A DNA stretch of 64,000 nucleotides from Streptomyces sp. 35G-GA-8 (GCF_023534745.1 NZ_JAMHJQ010000004.1:447608-511607); one strand, 5' to 3'. Positions 1 through 8,277 are shown, numbered from the stretch's first letter. Notes: generated by a model from the letters alone, not told the origin. Program-made: numbers and translations.

Positions 1-621
1 GACCGCGCAAAGGTGAAAGCCGACCGCGAAGCCAACGCAGCACGTCAGCAGGCATATCGGGAGCGGAAGAAGGCCGAGCAGGACGCGAAGCGGAACGCCG
101 ACGAGATCGAAAGTAACGGCGTTACTAACGCATCCCGTAACGCGTCGCGTAACGGGGGGAGTAACGACACCCCGTCCCCATCCCCGTCCCGTCCGGTTCC
201 TCCTACGGAGGAACCTCCTCCCCCTCCCCCCTCCACGAACACCCCCGGCACCGCCGTGGCCGAGCCCTCCGGAAGAGGAGAAGTCCAACCCCTCATCGAG
301 GCCATGGCCGCCCGCGGCATGAACATCTCCTGGACCTTCCAAGCCACCGAATGGCTCGAACTCCGCGACGCCATACGCCGCGTCGGCGTACCCGCCCTCG
401 TCGACCACGCCGCCCGCGCCTGGCAAGCCGCCAAAACCACGCCCTACTCAGCCCGTTACTTCCTCACCGGCTGGACCGGCCTCCAAGACGCACCCGCCTA
501 CACCGGCCCGCGCGCAATCCCTGGCCCGCCATCCGCCACGTCCGAATACCTCGCCGACATGGCCAACATCGCCGCCGAACTTCGCGCCGCCGAAGACGCC
601 GCAGAGAGGAACGCCCAGTGA
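1..621 (+). CDS. Putative phage replication initiator, 3' part (5' end outside window)
   Basis: The frame is open to base 1, so the start lies upstream; the GTG at 13 is probably internal. The visible part has a charged helical segment rich in Arg, Lys and Glu, then a low-complexity Asn/Ser/Arg linker (N-A-S-R repeats), a Pro-rich linker, and a folded C-terminal domain that includes SARYFLTGWTGL. This C-terminal type is known to me from actinophage proteins with an N-terminal HTH, often placed as replication initiators. The linker DNA holds five 12-bp iterons (113-172) and a hairpin (195-215), as in the lambda O gene. Role is inference from layout. It overlaps the next gene by GTGA. Confidence 0.55.
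   Translation, partial: DRAKVKADREANAARQQAYRERKKAEQDAKRNADEIESNGVTNASRNASRNGGSNDTPSPSPSRPVPPTEEPPPPPPSTNTPGTAVAEPSGRGEVQPLIEAMAARGMNISWTFQATEWLELRDAIRRVGVPALVDHAARAWQAAKTTPYSARYFLTGWTGLQDAPAYTGPRAIPGPPSATSEYLADMANIAAELRAAEDAAERNAQ
113..172. repeat. Five tandem 12-bp iterons inside the initiator gene
   Basis: GTAACG or CTAACG begins at 113, 125, 137, 149 and 161, an exact 12-bp period. One inverted copy (CGTTAC) sits at 120-125. Candidate binding array of the encoded initiator and so a possible replication origin. Confidence 0.7.
195..215. repeat. Perfect hairpin next to the iterons
   Basis: GGTTCCTCC (195-203), spacer TAC, GGAGGAACC (207-215) form a 9-bp perfect inverted repeat inside the Pro-rich linker coding region, 22 bp after the last iteron unit. 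Confidence 0.6.
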
Positions 622-1331
622 AAGCCTCCGAGTTGCCGCAACTCCTCGCCCAGGTCGCGCTAGCCGACCCCCGCGTCCGCCGCGCCGATGAGATGGAACG
701 CCGCGCCCAAATCCACATGTGGGCCGGCATCCTCGCCGAAGTCCCATACGACTACGCCGTCCGCGCCATCCAGACCCACTACGCCAAGTCGACGTGGCCG
801 ATCCTCCCCGCGGACATCGCCACCCAGTGGGCCTCCACCGTCCGCGACCGCATGAACCGCGACGTGGATCCGGCCCCGCCCGTCGACCCCGACAACGAAG
901 CCGCCTACCGCCACGCACTCGCCGCCCACCGCCGCGCCGTCATCACCGGCCAGGAACCACCCGTCGAGCACGAGGCGCTCACCTCCGGGCCGGCCGCCGC
1001 CGAAGTCGAGCGGCGCATGGCCGAACTCGGGAAGTACATGCCCCCCTCCGTCGCCGGCGCTCTGCGTGCCCTGCGGCCAGCCCGTGCGGAGCGGGAGCGA
1101 ACCATCCGCGCCGGTCTCCCTGACGCCCTTGCTGTCGCCTGCCCGGTCGAGACCTGCCGCGCGTATGCCGGCCGACCCTGCACCCGCCCCGGCCGCGGAG
1201 GGGCCCGCCACACCCTCACCGCCGGTGCACACCCCTCCCGCACCGAAGCCGCCACCACCGCGATGACACCCGCACCCGCCATACCGGCACCGGCCGGCAC
1301 GTGGCCGCCGAAGAACGGAGCGGCTTCGTGA
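618..1331 (+). CDS. Phage protein with C-terminal zinc-binding motif
   Basis: 237 aa from a GTG whose TG is shared with the upstream stop (GTGA). The N-terminal half is helical (LPQLLAQVALADPRVRR and following). The C-terminal 50 residues carry a Cys/His cluster (CPVETCRAYAGRPC followed by two His residues) like the small zinc-binding domain common at the ends of actinophage early proteins. Coupled to the putative initiator, so possibly a replication partner or helicase loader, but no helicase or loader motif is visible. Function unknown. Confidence 0.7.
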   Translation: MKASELPQLLAQVALADPRVRRADEMERRAQIHMWAGILAEVPYDYAVRAIQTHYAKSTWPILPADIATQWASTVRDRMNRDVDPAPPVDPDNEAAYRHALAAHRRAVITGQEPPVEHEALTSGPAAAEVERRMAELGKYMPPSVAGALRALRPARAERERTIRAGLPDALAVACPVETCRAYAGRPCTRPGRGGARHTLTAGAHPSRTEAATTAMTPAPAIPAPAGTWPPKNGAAS

Positions 1332-1501
1332 CCCACATGCCGCAGGCCGCCGTCACCACCATCGCCGCCGCACTCGACGACTACCGCCTCACCACCCCCA
1401 CCGAGCAACAAACACCCGACGAAGCGGCCGAACGAGTCGCCGAGTACCTCGCCTCCAGCGGCTGGGGGCTGCACATCACCGACGAACCCGCCGCCGCATG
1501 A
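1328..1501 (+). CDS. Small phage protein, unknown
   Basis: 57 aa, GTG start overlapping the previous stop by four bases, so translationally coupled. Acidic and helical, with one predicted helix around DEAAERVAEYLASSGWGL. No family recognised. Confidence 0.55.
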   Translation: MTHMPQAAVTTIAAALDDYRLTTPTEQQTPDEAAERVAEYLASSGWGLHITDEPAAA

Positions 1502-1566
1502 GAGACCCGCCGCGTATCCGGTTCCCGCCGGCCCGCGCGCTACGCCCACCACTCCGAGGAGAACCC

Positions 1567-1866
1567 ATGGGCATGTACCACTCCACCTACTTCGCCTACG
1601 GCTTCCAGATCCCTCAGACCGACCCCGACCGGCTCGAAGACCTGGAACTCGGCTACCTGCTCGCAGGCGACTACGACCGCGACATGGTCTTCCTCGTCAC
1701 CCAGTGCGTTGAGGTCCGCCTCGGTACGTACAAGACGGTCCGGCCTCACGACGCCACACAGGGCCAGTACGAGGACTGGGACGAACAACTCCGGGCTGCC
1801 GCCGAGACTCTCGCAGTGACCCCGATCACCGAACCCGGCTGGATCGTCGTGCCCGACCTGAGCTGA
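1567..1866 (+). CDS. Conserved-looking phage early protein, unknown
   Basis: 99 aa. The ATG at 1567 is chosen because GAGGAGAA lies just upstream; an upstream in-frame extension lacks a ribosome site. Aromatic-rich N-terminus (MGMYHSTYFAYGFQIP), then an acidic body without Cys or His clusters. Similar small proteins occur in actinophage early regions; no function known to me. Confidence 0.65.
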   Translation: MGMYHSTYFAYGFQIPQTDPDRLEDLELGYLLAGDYDRDMVFLVTQCVEVRLGTYKTVRPHDATQGQYEDWDEQLRAAAETLAVTPITEPGWIVVPDLS

Positions 1867-1914
1867 CCGCTACGCCTCACCTACGCAGAACGTTAGCCAA
1901 CCTAAGGACCTGAC

Positions 1915-2334
1915 ATGACCGGCCAACCCACCCGCATCCAACGCAAGCGCACCAAGGGCTGGCGCGCACCCGCCGGAGCCGTCTACGTCGGACGCGGCAC
2001 CCGCTGGGGCAACCCCTGCACCCAAGTCCGTTACCCCGCCCTCGACGGATCCGATTGGGAGCACGAAGGCCGCCTCGGCAAGACATCCGGCCAGCAGCAC
2101 GCCTTCGTCCACCCCGACAAGACCGTGACATGGCACCTGGTGAAGGACGCCACCCGCGAGCAGGCGACGGAGCTGTACCGGCGACGGCTCGCTCAGTTGC
2201 CGGGGGTGGTTGCCGCGGCCCGTGCTGAGTTGGCGGGCCGGGACCTCATGTGCTGGTGCCCACTCCCCGCGCCCGGTGACCCGGACCACTGCCACGCCGC
2301 CGTTCTGCTGGCCCTGGCCAACCCCACCCCGTGA
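1915..2334 (+). CDS. DUF4326 domain protein
   Basis: 139 aa. The pattern YVGRGTRWGNP near residue 25 and DLMCWCPLP with a downstream DHCHA near the C-terminus is the signature of DUF4326, a short domain frequent in phages and plasmids. The paired Cys and His residues suggest a metal site. Biochemical role unknown. Ends in a TGA overlapping the frame of the next gene. Confidence 0.8.
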   Translation: MTGQPTRIQRKRTKGWRAPAGAVYVGRGTRWGNPCTQVRYPALDGSDWEHEGRLGKTSGQQHAFVHPDKTVTWHLVKDATREQATELYRRRLAQLPGVVAAARAELAGRDLMCWCPLPAPGDPDHCHAAVLLALANPTP

Positions 2335-2408
2335 CACGTAGCACGCCCGCCCCTGCTCGTAACAGGGGCGGGCGCCCCGACAGCCTTCCACACACCCCAG
2401 GAGAACCC

Positions 2409-3722
2409 GTGACCACCCAGCCCGAGCCGTTCCGGTACACCGACCCCACCGACCCATTCGGCCACACCCTCACCGTCGTCCACGTCGACGCCAGCACCTA
2501 CAACGGCACGATCCCCGTCGTGTCCCTCGGCATTCAGGTGCCCAAGGACGCGACAGACCCGGAGAACCCGCTCGTCTACATCCCGCTCGCCGACACCGAG
2601 CAGGTGGTGGCCGCGATCCGTACCGCCGCCGGACAGCCGGCCGACCGGGCCGCCCTCCACGAGCGCATCGCCGACGCCATCCGAGACGCCGCCTGCCCCG
2701 GTGACTGCGACAAGACCGAGGCGGAGTGCACCAAGGAACGCATCCAGCCCTTCGTTTGGCACCACGGCCGCCTTACGGTGGTGGAGGGCGAGCCGGAGAT
2801 GTTCGCCGACGCGGTGCTGGCTGTGCTGCCCGAGCCCGCCACCGACCGGCCCGGCAAGGACAACGGGCTCTCGGAGCTGCTCGCAGCCGCGAAAGCCCTG
2901 CAGTTGGATCGGGATGCCGCGTCCAGCGGCGAGAGCAGCGACTACCGGCGCGGCATGACGCGCGCCGTGAAGGTGCTGCGTCTCCTCGCCGAGTCCGAGC
3001 AGGCCGACGAGGCGCAGCAGCCCACCGCCGGGACGGGCTCTTTGGGGAAAGTCTGCACGGGCACACTCGGCCCAAAGCCCCCTCAAAGCCAGCCCGACGC
3101 GCGGCGCGAGCGGTACGCGGCGGCAATGCGAGGCGCCGTGTGCGACGACCCGGACCTGATGACCGGCGGAGAGGAGCAGGTCATCAGCGACCTTGCCGAC
3201 GCGGTCATGGCTGTCGCGGACGAGGAGCAGCAGGAGATGGCCAACGCGGCAGTCAGATTCACCGCCGCCATCCGCCAGCAGAACGCCCGTCTGCGTGCCG
3301 AGTTGGAGCAGGCCCGCGCCACCGTCCTCCGTGAGCGGGCCGACTTCTACGAAGGTGTGCTCCGGGACTCGCTGGACCTGGAGCACGACCCCCGGTACTG
3401 CACCGCGATCCGTGACATCGTCCTCGGACTTCGTCGTCTGGCCGCCGAGACCGCCGCCGGGTTCGGTGGGCAGGCCGAGGACGGGGCGCCTGCGACGGTC
3501 CGGCTCTCGTACCGGCTGGAGCACCGCAACCCCGGCGACACCGCCTGGCAGCCGAACACCCCCGGCATCGGCGCCAACTGGTCCTGGCAGAGCCGAGAGA
3601 AAGCCGACCAGCAGTTGACCACGGCGCGCGACCGGTGGCCGGACTACGAGCACCGCCTTATCGCCATCACCACCACCGTGACCGAGACCGTCGTCAACGA
3701 AGGCGGGGCGCAGCAGCAGTGA
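2409..3722 (+). CDS. Phage early protein, 437 aa, unknown
   Basis: GTG at 2409 is preferred over upstream in-frame starts because CAGGAGA precedes it at a good distance. The N-terminal ~75 residues look beta-rich (HTLTVVHVDASTYNGTIP). A short CPGDCDKTEAEC cysteine motif follows, then long helices (residues ~220-330, RQQNARLRAELEQARATVLR) of coiled-coil type, and a C-terminal YRLEHRNPGDTAWQP segment. Modular arrangement, no enzyme motif. A similar patchwork of short modules is common in Streptomyces phage early genes. Confidence 0.65.
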   Translation: MTTQPEPFRYTDPTDPFGHTLTVVHVDASTYNGTIPVVSLGIQVPKDATDPENPLVYIPLADTEQVVAAIRTAAGQPADRAALHERIADAIRDAACPGDCDKTEAECTKERIQPFVWHHGRLTVVEGEPEMFADAVLAVLPEPATDRPGKDNGLSELLAAAKALQLDRDAASSGESSDYRRGMTRAVKVLRLLAESEQADEAQQPTAGTGSLGKVCTGTLGPKPPQSQPDARRERYAAAMRGAVCDDPDLMTGGEEQVISDLADAVMAVADEEQQEMANAAVRFTAAIRQQNARLRAELEQARATVLRERADFYEGVLRDSLDLEHDPRYCTAIRDIVLGLRRLAAETAAGFGGQAEDGAPATVRLSYRLEHRNPGDTAWQPNTPGIGANWSWQSREKADQQLTTARDRWPDYEHRLIAITTTVTETVVNEGGAQQQ

Positions 3723-3760
3723 CCACCCAACAATCCCCCGACCCAACCCAGGAGACCGCC

Positions 3761-4150
3761 ATGGCCCCGTACCGGATCCTCATCACCGGCAGCCGCGACT
3801 GGAACAACCGCCGCGTCATCGACGACACCCTCACCGCCCTCGCCGCCGCCAACACCTTCCACGACCGGACCACCGTCATCGTCCACGGCGCGTGCCCCTC
3901 CGGCGCCGACGCCATGGCCGACGACTGGGCACGCTGGCACTCACGCCGATCGCCCCTCATCGAGTTCGAACGGCACCGCGCGAACTGGCAGATCAACGGC
4001 AAGCGGGCCGGGTTCATCCGCAACGCCCACATGGTCCAGCTCGGTGCTGATGTCTGTCTGGCCTTCATCAAGGACTCCAGTCGCGGCGCCAGCCACACAG
4101 CTCAGCTTGCCGAGCAGGCCGGGATCCCAACGAGGAGATGGACCGCGTGA
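3761..4150 (+). CDS. DUF2493 / YpsA-like SLOG-fold protein
   Basis: 129 aa. The start is RILITGSRDW with the GSRxW motif, followed by VIVHGACPSGADAMADDWA, the core nucleotide-binding motifs of the DUF2493 (cpYpsA-related SLOG) family. These proteins probably bind a nucleotide or NAD-derived ligand; in phages their role is unknown. ATG at 3761 has AGGAGACC upstream; a GTG at 3719 overlapping the previous stop is an alternative in the same frame. Confidence 0.85.
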   Translation: MAPYRILITGSRDWNNRRVIDDTLTALAAANTFHDRTTVIVHGACPSGADAMADDWARWHSRRSPLIEFERHRANWQINGKRAGFIRNAHMVQLGADVCLAFIKDSSRGASHTAQLAEQAGIPTRRWTA

Positions 4151-4233
4151 TCGACACCGTGCTGTTCGTGGTCCTCGTCATCGTCACCGCCGGCCTTCCG
4201 TTGGCGCATTGGGCGCACCCGCCGTGGCGCTGA
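4147..4233 (+). CDS. Very small membrane protein (28 aa)
   Basis: GTG overlaps the DUF2493 stop (GTGA). The peptide is almost entirely one hydrophobic segment (VLFVVLVIVTAGLPLA) followed by HWAHPPWR. Translational coupling and a clean TM profile support a real product; function unknown. Confidence 0.45.
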   Translation: MIDTVLFVVLVIVTAGLPLAHWAHPPWR

Positions 4234-4367
4234 CAGCACGGCAGGCCCACAGAACGGCGCGTACGCCCCTCAGGCAGCCCGTAAGCCCCGCAGCGCACAG
4301 ATTCCTCACCCCAGCTCCCGCCAGGCCCACAGACGACCACACAGAGCCCCCACGGAACGGACACCCC

Positions 4368-4760
4368 ATGACCACACCCGCCGACGAACTCCGCACCGCA
4401 GCCGAAAAGCTGCGCGCCCTCGCCACCGCCGCCTCCACCAACACCGACGGCACCCCCACCACCACCTGGAATACCAAGCTCTGCTGGCCCAACGACGACA
4501 ACGGCACCAGCCACCTCTACGGCGACTACCTCACCCGCGACGACAACCGCCGCATCGCCTGGCCGCCCCTACTGCACGGCGGCAGCCCGCAGCGGCCGAC
4601 CCGCATGCAGACCCAGCACGCCACGTACATCGCCGCCATGGGCCCCACCCTCGGACTGCTCGTCGCGGAGTGGCTGGACAGCGCGGCGGAGGACGCCGAG
4701 CAGATCGGCCCGGATCGCCACGCTCTCGCCGTGGCCCGGCAGATCAACGGCACCCAGTGA
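4368..4760 (+). CDS. Phage early protein with Trp/His-rich core, unknown
   Basis: 130 aa. The N-terminal helix DELRTAAEKLRALATAA, a variable Thr-rich stretch, then a conserved-looking block ending LVAEWLDSAAEDAEQIG and ALAVARQI. This helix-plus-AEWLD pattern is frequent in small proteins encoded by Streptomyces prophages. Function unknown. GTGA overlap with the next gene. Confidence 0.65.
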   Translation: MTTPADELRTAAEKLRALATAASTNTDGTPTTTWNTKLCWPNDDNGTSHLYGDYLTRDDNRRIAWPPLLHGGSPQRPTRMQTQHATYIAAMGPTLGLLVAEWLDSAAEDAEQIGPDRHALAVARQINGTQ

Positions 4761-5044
4761 CCGCCGCCCGCTGGATCGGCGCCGGCATCCCCCTGCTGCT
4801 CCTCACTGCCGCGGCCGCGCTCGCCGCGATGCTCCACGCCGAACAGCGCCAGACCCGTTGGCGCGCTGCCCGTACCGCGGAGCAGCACGCCCGGCCGCCA
4901 TGCAGCTGCCCGCACCGGGCCGCACTCGACGAACTCGCGCTCCACCGCGCGGCCGTGGAACACGCCTGCTGCCCCGGCTGGTGGGAGCCCAGCCACACGT
5001 ACTCGCACCACCCCGACTGCACCAAGGAGCCCTGCCATGCTTGA
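4757..5044 (+). CDS. Membrane-anchored Cys/His-rich small protein
   Basis: 95 aa. One N-terminal TM helix (GIPLLLLTAAAALAAML) is followed by a cytoplasmic or exported domain rich in Cys and His (CSCPH, HACCPGWW, HHPDCTKEPCH), which suggests metal binding. Start GTG shares bases with the upstream stop. It overlaps the next gene by 8 bases. Unknown function. Confidence 0.55.
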   Translation: MTAARWIGAGIPLLLLTAAAALAAMLHAEQRQTRWRAARTAEQHARPPCSCPHRAALDELALHRAAVEHACCPGWWEPSHTYSHHPDCTKEPCHA

Positions 5045-5438
5045 GCTGCCCGAGACTCCGTCCATCAGCGACGACTCGCCCTGTAACCCGGCCTGCCTCA
5101 ACGGGCACACCCACGAGCCTCCCTGCGTCGCCGGGGCGTCCGCAGGGGTGCAGCGCCACACCGCCGACACGATCACCGACGACGAACTGGACCGGCTCTA
5201 CGCCGACCAAGCCCGTCTCACCGACCAGCTGGCGAACGAGCAGACCATCAGCCGCCGTCTCTTCGAGCAGCGGAACGACATGGCCGTCGAGCGGTACGCG
5301 TGGCAGGAGCGCGGCGACCGCGCCGAGGCCACCATCGCACGCGTGCGCCAACTCGCCGAGCGCTGGCGGTACACCGCCGACCGCAAAAACACCGCCCTGC
5401 CCGAGCTGCACGCCGCACTCAACGAACCGAAGGAGTGA
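5037..5438 (+). CDS. Coiled-coil phage protein, unknown
   Basis: 133 aa. The N-terminus has CNPACLNGHTHEPPC, a possible zinc site. Residues ~45-125 form a continuous helix with coiled-coil character (DELDRLYADQARLTDQLANE and beyond). It overlaps the preceding gene by 8 bases and sits 2 bases before the next. No known family. Confidence 0.6.
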   Translation: MLELPETPSISDDSPCNPACLNGHTHEPPCVAGASAGVQRHTADTITDDELDRLYADQARLTDQLANEQTISRRLFEQRNDMAVERYAWQERGDRAEATIARVRQLAERWRYTADRKNTALPELHAALNEPKE

Positions 5439-5440
5439 CC

Positions 5441-5716
5441 TTGCACTACCGAGTCTTCGCCGCCGAAGTAGCCCGCACCCTCACCGACCACGGCCACACG
5501 AACTCCCAGACGGGGCCCGCCTGGTCCGCCGGCCACCGCGTACAGCAGGCCAGCCCCACCACAGCCCGGATCTGGCACGACGGCCCCGACGAGCTTGCTC
5601 ACCTCGCCCAGTACGCCACCGCGCTCGGAGACGCGGGCTACACCGTCACCGCCGAACGGGCGTCGGCAAGGAAGCGACCGTCCCTCCGCGCCACTCAGCA
5701 GACCAAGGGGAACTGA
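5441..5716 (+). CDS. Small phage protein, unknown
   Basis: 91 aa from a TTG at 5441, chosen because GAAGGAG lies just upstream. Contains HRVQQASPTTARIWHDGPDE and an internal helix; resembles small phage proteins handling a per-residue HTH-free fold. Alternative starts are internal. Function unknown. Confidence 0.5.
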   Translation: MHYRVFAAEVARTLTDHGHTNSQTGPAWSAGHRVQQASPTTARIWHDGPDELAHLAQYATALGDAGYTVTAERASARKRPSLRATQQTKGN

Positions 5717-5832
5717 CCGGGCGGACATGCCCGCGGCTGAAGTTCCCTGAGATCGGGCGTCACATTTCGCCGCTGCCCCCACATAACCATGTCAGCGGGA
5801 AAACGGTCCGCCACCCACTGGAAGGGGCGCCC

Positions 5833-6021
5833 ATGACATACGCAGACAACCCGGCTCTTCTCGCCCACCTTCTGCGAGACCTCGCAGACATCATCGAAGC
5901 CCAGAACACAGGCACATCCGAGAGCGGCCGGGAACACCGCCTGATCGACGAAGCGCGACAAGCAGCGAAGGAGCTGGACCTGCCGGAGAGGAGGCGCCCC
6001 GGCAAGTTTGCCGCCTTCTGA
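5833..6021 (+). CDS. Small helical protein, unknown
   Basis: 62 aa, ATG at 5833 with a GGAAGGGG site upstream. Helical N-terminus (ALLAHLLRDLADIIEA) and a basic C-terminus. Last gene of the early plus-strand run before the regulatory gap. Confidence 0.5.
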   Translation: MTYADNPALLAHLLRDLADIIEAQNTGTSESGREHRLIDEARQAAKELDLPERRRPGKFAAF

Positions 6022-6118
6022 AAGGCCCCCACAACCGAACCGCGCTCCAGGATCTGAGCCGCAGCGTAGTTGTCTCCCGAGCGTAGACCCGTCGGCCAAC
6101 CCTCCGTTCTGGAGGGAC

Positions 6119-6199
6119 ATGACGGAGTCGCTGAACCGCCTCAAGATGAATCCCACCGACAAGTACCCGCGCCGGCGGCAAGTTCCGTGCCGCCCGTAA
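6119..6199 (+). CDS. Possible 26-aa leader peptide
   Basis: ATG at 6119 with GGAGGG immediately upstream. The peptide is basic (Lys/Arg-rich) and has no recognised family. Only the ribosome site supports it. Confidence 0.2.
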   Translation: MTESLNRLKMNPTDKYPRRRQVPCRP

Positions 6200-6413
6200 G
6201 ATCCGCAACTTCGAGTTCCGCTACCGGAACGGGAACTCGTTCCCGACTCGTCCGACGAAGCCCCGGCCCACTTCACCTGCGCAGCGACGCATAGGCGGCT
6301 TGAACAACAAGGTCACAGGTAGACGACAGAGGGCGACGTCAGAGCCGTTCCGCAGCCCTGGACGCAACGAGGGGTCGTAGAGAGGCACAGCACACCACGG
6401 AATCTGAGGTTCC

Positions 6414-6425
6414 ATGAACGTTCAT
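6414..6425. promoter_or_regulatory. 12-bp palindrome, candidate operator
   Basis: ATGAACGTTCAT is its own reverse complement and lies 157 bases before the antirepressor start. Candidate repressor site. Confidence 0.35.
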
Positions 6426-6440
6426 CAGCCGAGGCCAGAC

Positions 6441-6463
6441 TGACGTACGGACGTGACGTACGG
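6441..6463. repeat. Direct repeat TGACGTACGG x2
   Basis: Copies at 6441-6450 and 6454-6463, 13 bp apart, in the promoter region of the antirepressor. Each contains the inner palindrome GTAC. Candidate operator pair. Confidence 0.35.
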
Positions 6464-6581
6464 GCGCTGTCAGTGCCGACCGATAACCTGACTGCCGGTC
6501 ACCTTCAACCCGAAGGCGACAGAGTTACGCCCTCGCGCGGATGTGGGTCCGCCGAGGGCTATGCGATCAAGGGAGAAAGCC

Positions 6582-7385
6582 TTGAGTCCGTCCAACAGTA
6601 ACGCCCCCATGCCCGCTGGCAACAGTGGGGGGTCTAGTCCATTCGACGCGATACGCCGCACAGACGAAAACGGCGAGTGGTGGTCCGCCCGAGACCTCCA
6701 GCCGTTGCTCGGATACTCGAAGTGGGAGGACTTCAAAAACTCCATCGAGCGCGCCAAGGTGGCCATTGCCAACAGCGGACAGACCGCTGACCTGCACGCT
6801 TCTGCGCGTCCGGAAGTGCTCCGCTCAAGCTCTGGCACCACGCGCCGCATGAACTTCAAGCTCACGCGGTACGGCTCGTACATGGTCGCGATGAACGGCG
6901 ACCCCCGGAAGCCCGAAGTCGCTGCGGCGCAGACGTACTTCGCCGTCCAGACCCGCAAGGCCGAGACCGCAGCCACCACCGCGCCGGCCCTGCCGCAGGA
7001 CTATGAGGAAGCCCTCGTCGCCCTGCTCGGCCAGGTTCGGGAGACGAAGGCGCTCGCCGCCGAGAACAAGGTCCTCGCGCCCAAGGCGAGCAAGTGGGAC
7101 CGGTTCATGAACGCCGAGGGCCTCATCGGCATGACAGCCATCGCCGACATGCTCAACATGCCGGTGAAAGACCTGACGAACTGGCTCGTCGACATCGGGG
7201 TGTTCCGCAAGCAGAGGTCAAGATTCGGCGCGAACACGAACATGCCACGCCGCATGTACCAGACGTCGGGCCACTTCGTGATCAAGGGCGAGTCGAACGG
7301 CAAGGTGTCCTACGAGGTCGCCTACGCCACCCTCGAAGGCGCCGACTTCATCATCGGCGAGTGGGACAAGAGAAACGCCGCATAA
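6582..7385 (+). CDS. Phage antirepressor (BRO/DinD-like N-domain, KilAC C-domain)
   Basis: 267 aa from TTG 6582, picked because AAGGGAGA precedes it; in-frame GTG 6543 and ATG 6561 are alternatives. Residues ~15-110 form the BRO/DinD-like domain (ARDLQPLLGYSKWEDFKNSI, LTRYGSYMVAMN). A helical linker follows (VRETKALAAENKVLAPKASK), then a KilAC-type DNA-binding domain (GMTAIADMLNMPVKDLTNWL) as in phage antirepressors. Likely controls the lysis-lysogeny choice by antagonising a repressor. Isolated on the plus strand, with operator-like repeats upstream and a terminator just after it. Confidence 0.85.
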   Translation: MSPSNSNAPMPAGNSGGSSPFDAIRRTDENGEWWSARDLQPLLGYSKWEDFKNSIERAKVAIANSGQTADLHASARPEVLRSSSGTTRRMNFKLTRYGSYMVAMNGDPRKPEVAAAQTYFAVQTRKAETAATTAPALPQDYEEALVALLGQVRETKALAAENKVLAPKASKWDRFMNAEGLIGMTAIADMLNMPVKDLTNWLVDIGVFRKQRSRFGANTNMPRRMYQTSGHFVIKGESNGKVSYEVAYATLEGADFIIGEWDKRNAA

Positions 7386-7392
7386 GCCCATC

Positions 7393-7423
7393 GTGCCCCG
7401 CCAGCCAACAACTGGCGGGGCAC
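7393..7423 (+). terminator. Strong hairpin after the antirepressor
   Basis: 12-bp perfect stem GTGCCCCGCCAG / CTGGCGGGGCAC with a 7-base loop, starting 7 bases after the stop. No U tract, as usual in this genus. Confidence 0.7.
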
Positions 7424-7519
7424 CCCCGGGGCCACCTCCGGTATGACCATTCCCCTCGCCCGGGTGACGCCGCCCGGATTCACCGCCGCAGGATGCCCAG
7501 CCGCCGGTATCAACGGATC

Positions 7520-8194
7520 ATGCTGACGACCGTGAAGCGCGGCCTCGCTGCCGCCGCACTCCTCATCCTCCCCCTGACCGCTGCGCCGGCCCCGGCCGCC
7601 GCCGACACGGCCCCCGCAGTCGTCGCCCCCATGACGCTCACCGACGGCATCAACCTCCTCCCCGTGGCCGAAGAAGTACGCGAGGGCTACAAGCGGACCC
7701 TGTTCAAGCACTGGGTAGACGCTGACCGCGACGGCTGCAACACCCGCATGGAGGTGCTGATCGAGGAGTCACGCACCAAGCCGACCATCGAAGCTGGCTG
7801 CAAAGTCACCGCAGGCACCTGGTACTCGTACTACGACGGCCTGACCTTCAACGATCCGTCGAAGCTCGACATCGACCACATGGTGCCGCTCGCCGAGGCG
7901 TGGGACTCCGGGGCCTTCATGTGGAAGCCGGAGCGCCGCGAGGCCTACGCCAACGACCTCAACTCGCCCCGCAGTCTCCTGGCGGTGAGCGCGAAGACCA
8001 ACCGCAGCAAGGCCGACCAGGACCCAACGACGTGGCTGCCGCCGCTGGCCGACGCCCGCTGTACGTACATCGCGGACTGGGTGTCGACGAAACTCCGCTG
8101 GCAGCTCTCCGTCGACCAAGCCGAGCAGACCGCGCTCACCAGGATCGCTGGCGGCTGCGGACAGGAGACGGTGGACTACACTCCCGCCCCGTAA
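7520..8194 (+). CDS. Secreted HNH-family nuclease
   Basis: 224 aa. N-terminal signal peptide (basic start, hydrophobic AAAALLILPLTAAP, then Ala-rich cleavage zone near residue 28). The nuclease core is DIDHMVPLAEAW (residues 117-128; His120 catalytic), with N146 and the later NRSKADQDP segment, typical of the DUF1524/GmrSD-C type HNH fold widespread in actinobacteria. Two Cys in the N-half and two more later may form disulfides. As an exported enzyme carried by a prophage it could degrade extracellular DNA; the role is inference. Flanked by hairpins on both sides. Confidence 0.85.
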   Translation: MLTTVKRGLAAAALLILPLTAAPAPAAADTAPAVVAPMTLTDGINLLPVAEEVREGYKRTLFKHWVDADRDGCNTRMEVLIEESRTKPTIEAGCKVTAGTWYSYYDGLTFNDPSKLDIDHMVPLAEAWDSGAFMWKPERREAYANDLNSPRSLLAVSAKTNRSKADQDPTTWLPPLADARCTYIADWVSTKLRWQLSVDQAEQTALTRIAGGCGQETVDYTPAP

Positions 8195-8203
8195 TCCCGA
8201 GCG

Positions 8204-8231
8204 ACGCCCGCCCCATCTATGGGGCGGGCGT
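8204..8231. terminator. Hairpin terminator between convergent genes
   Basis: 11-bp perfect stem ACGCCCGCCCC / GGGGCGGGCGT with loop ATCTAT, between the HNH gene and the converging minus-strand gene. Confidence 0.75.
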
Positions 8232-8277
8232 ACTCATGCCCGAATGCCGCTGCTCGGCGCCGGAAGCCTAAGGAAGT

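Larger units (their letters stand above)
6022..6581. other. Regulatory gap upstream of the antirepressor
   Basis: 560 bases with no strong coding signal. It holds a possible 26-aa ORF (6119-6199), a perfect 12-bp palindrome (6414-6425) and a 10-bp direct repeat (6441-6463). Likely promoter/operator region for the antirepressor gene. Confidence 0.5.

Noticed and set aside
2193-3746. Long minus-strand ORF (517 aa) opposite the 437-aa gene
   Set aside because: It mirrors the real plus-strand gene; the plus gene has a ribosome site, recognisable segments and coupling to neighbours.
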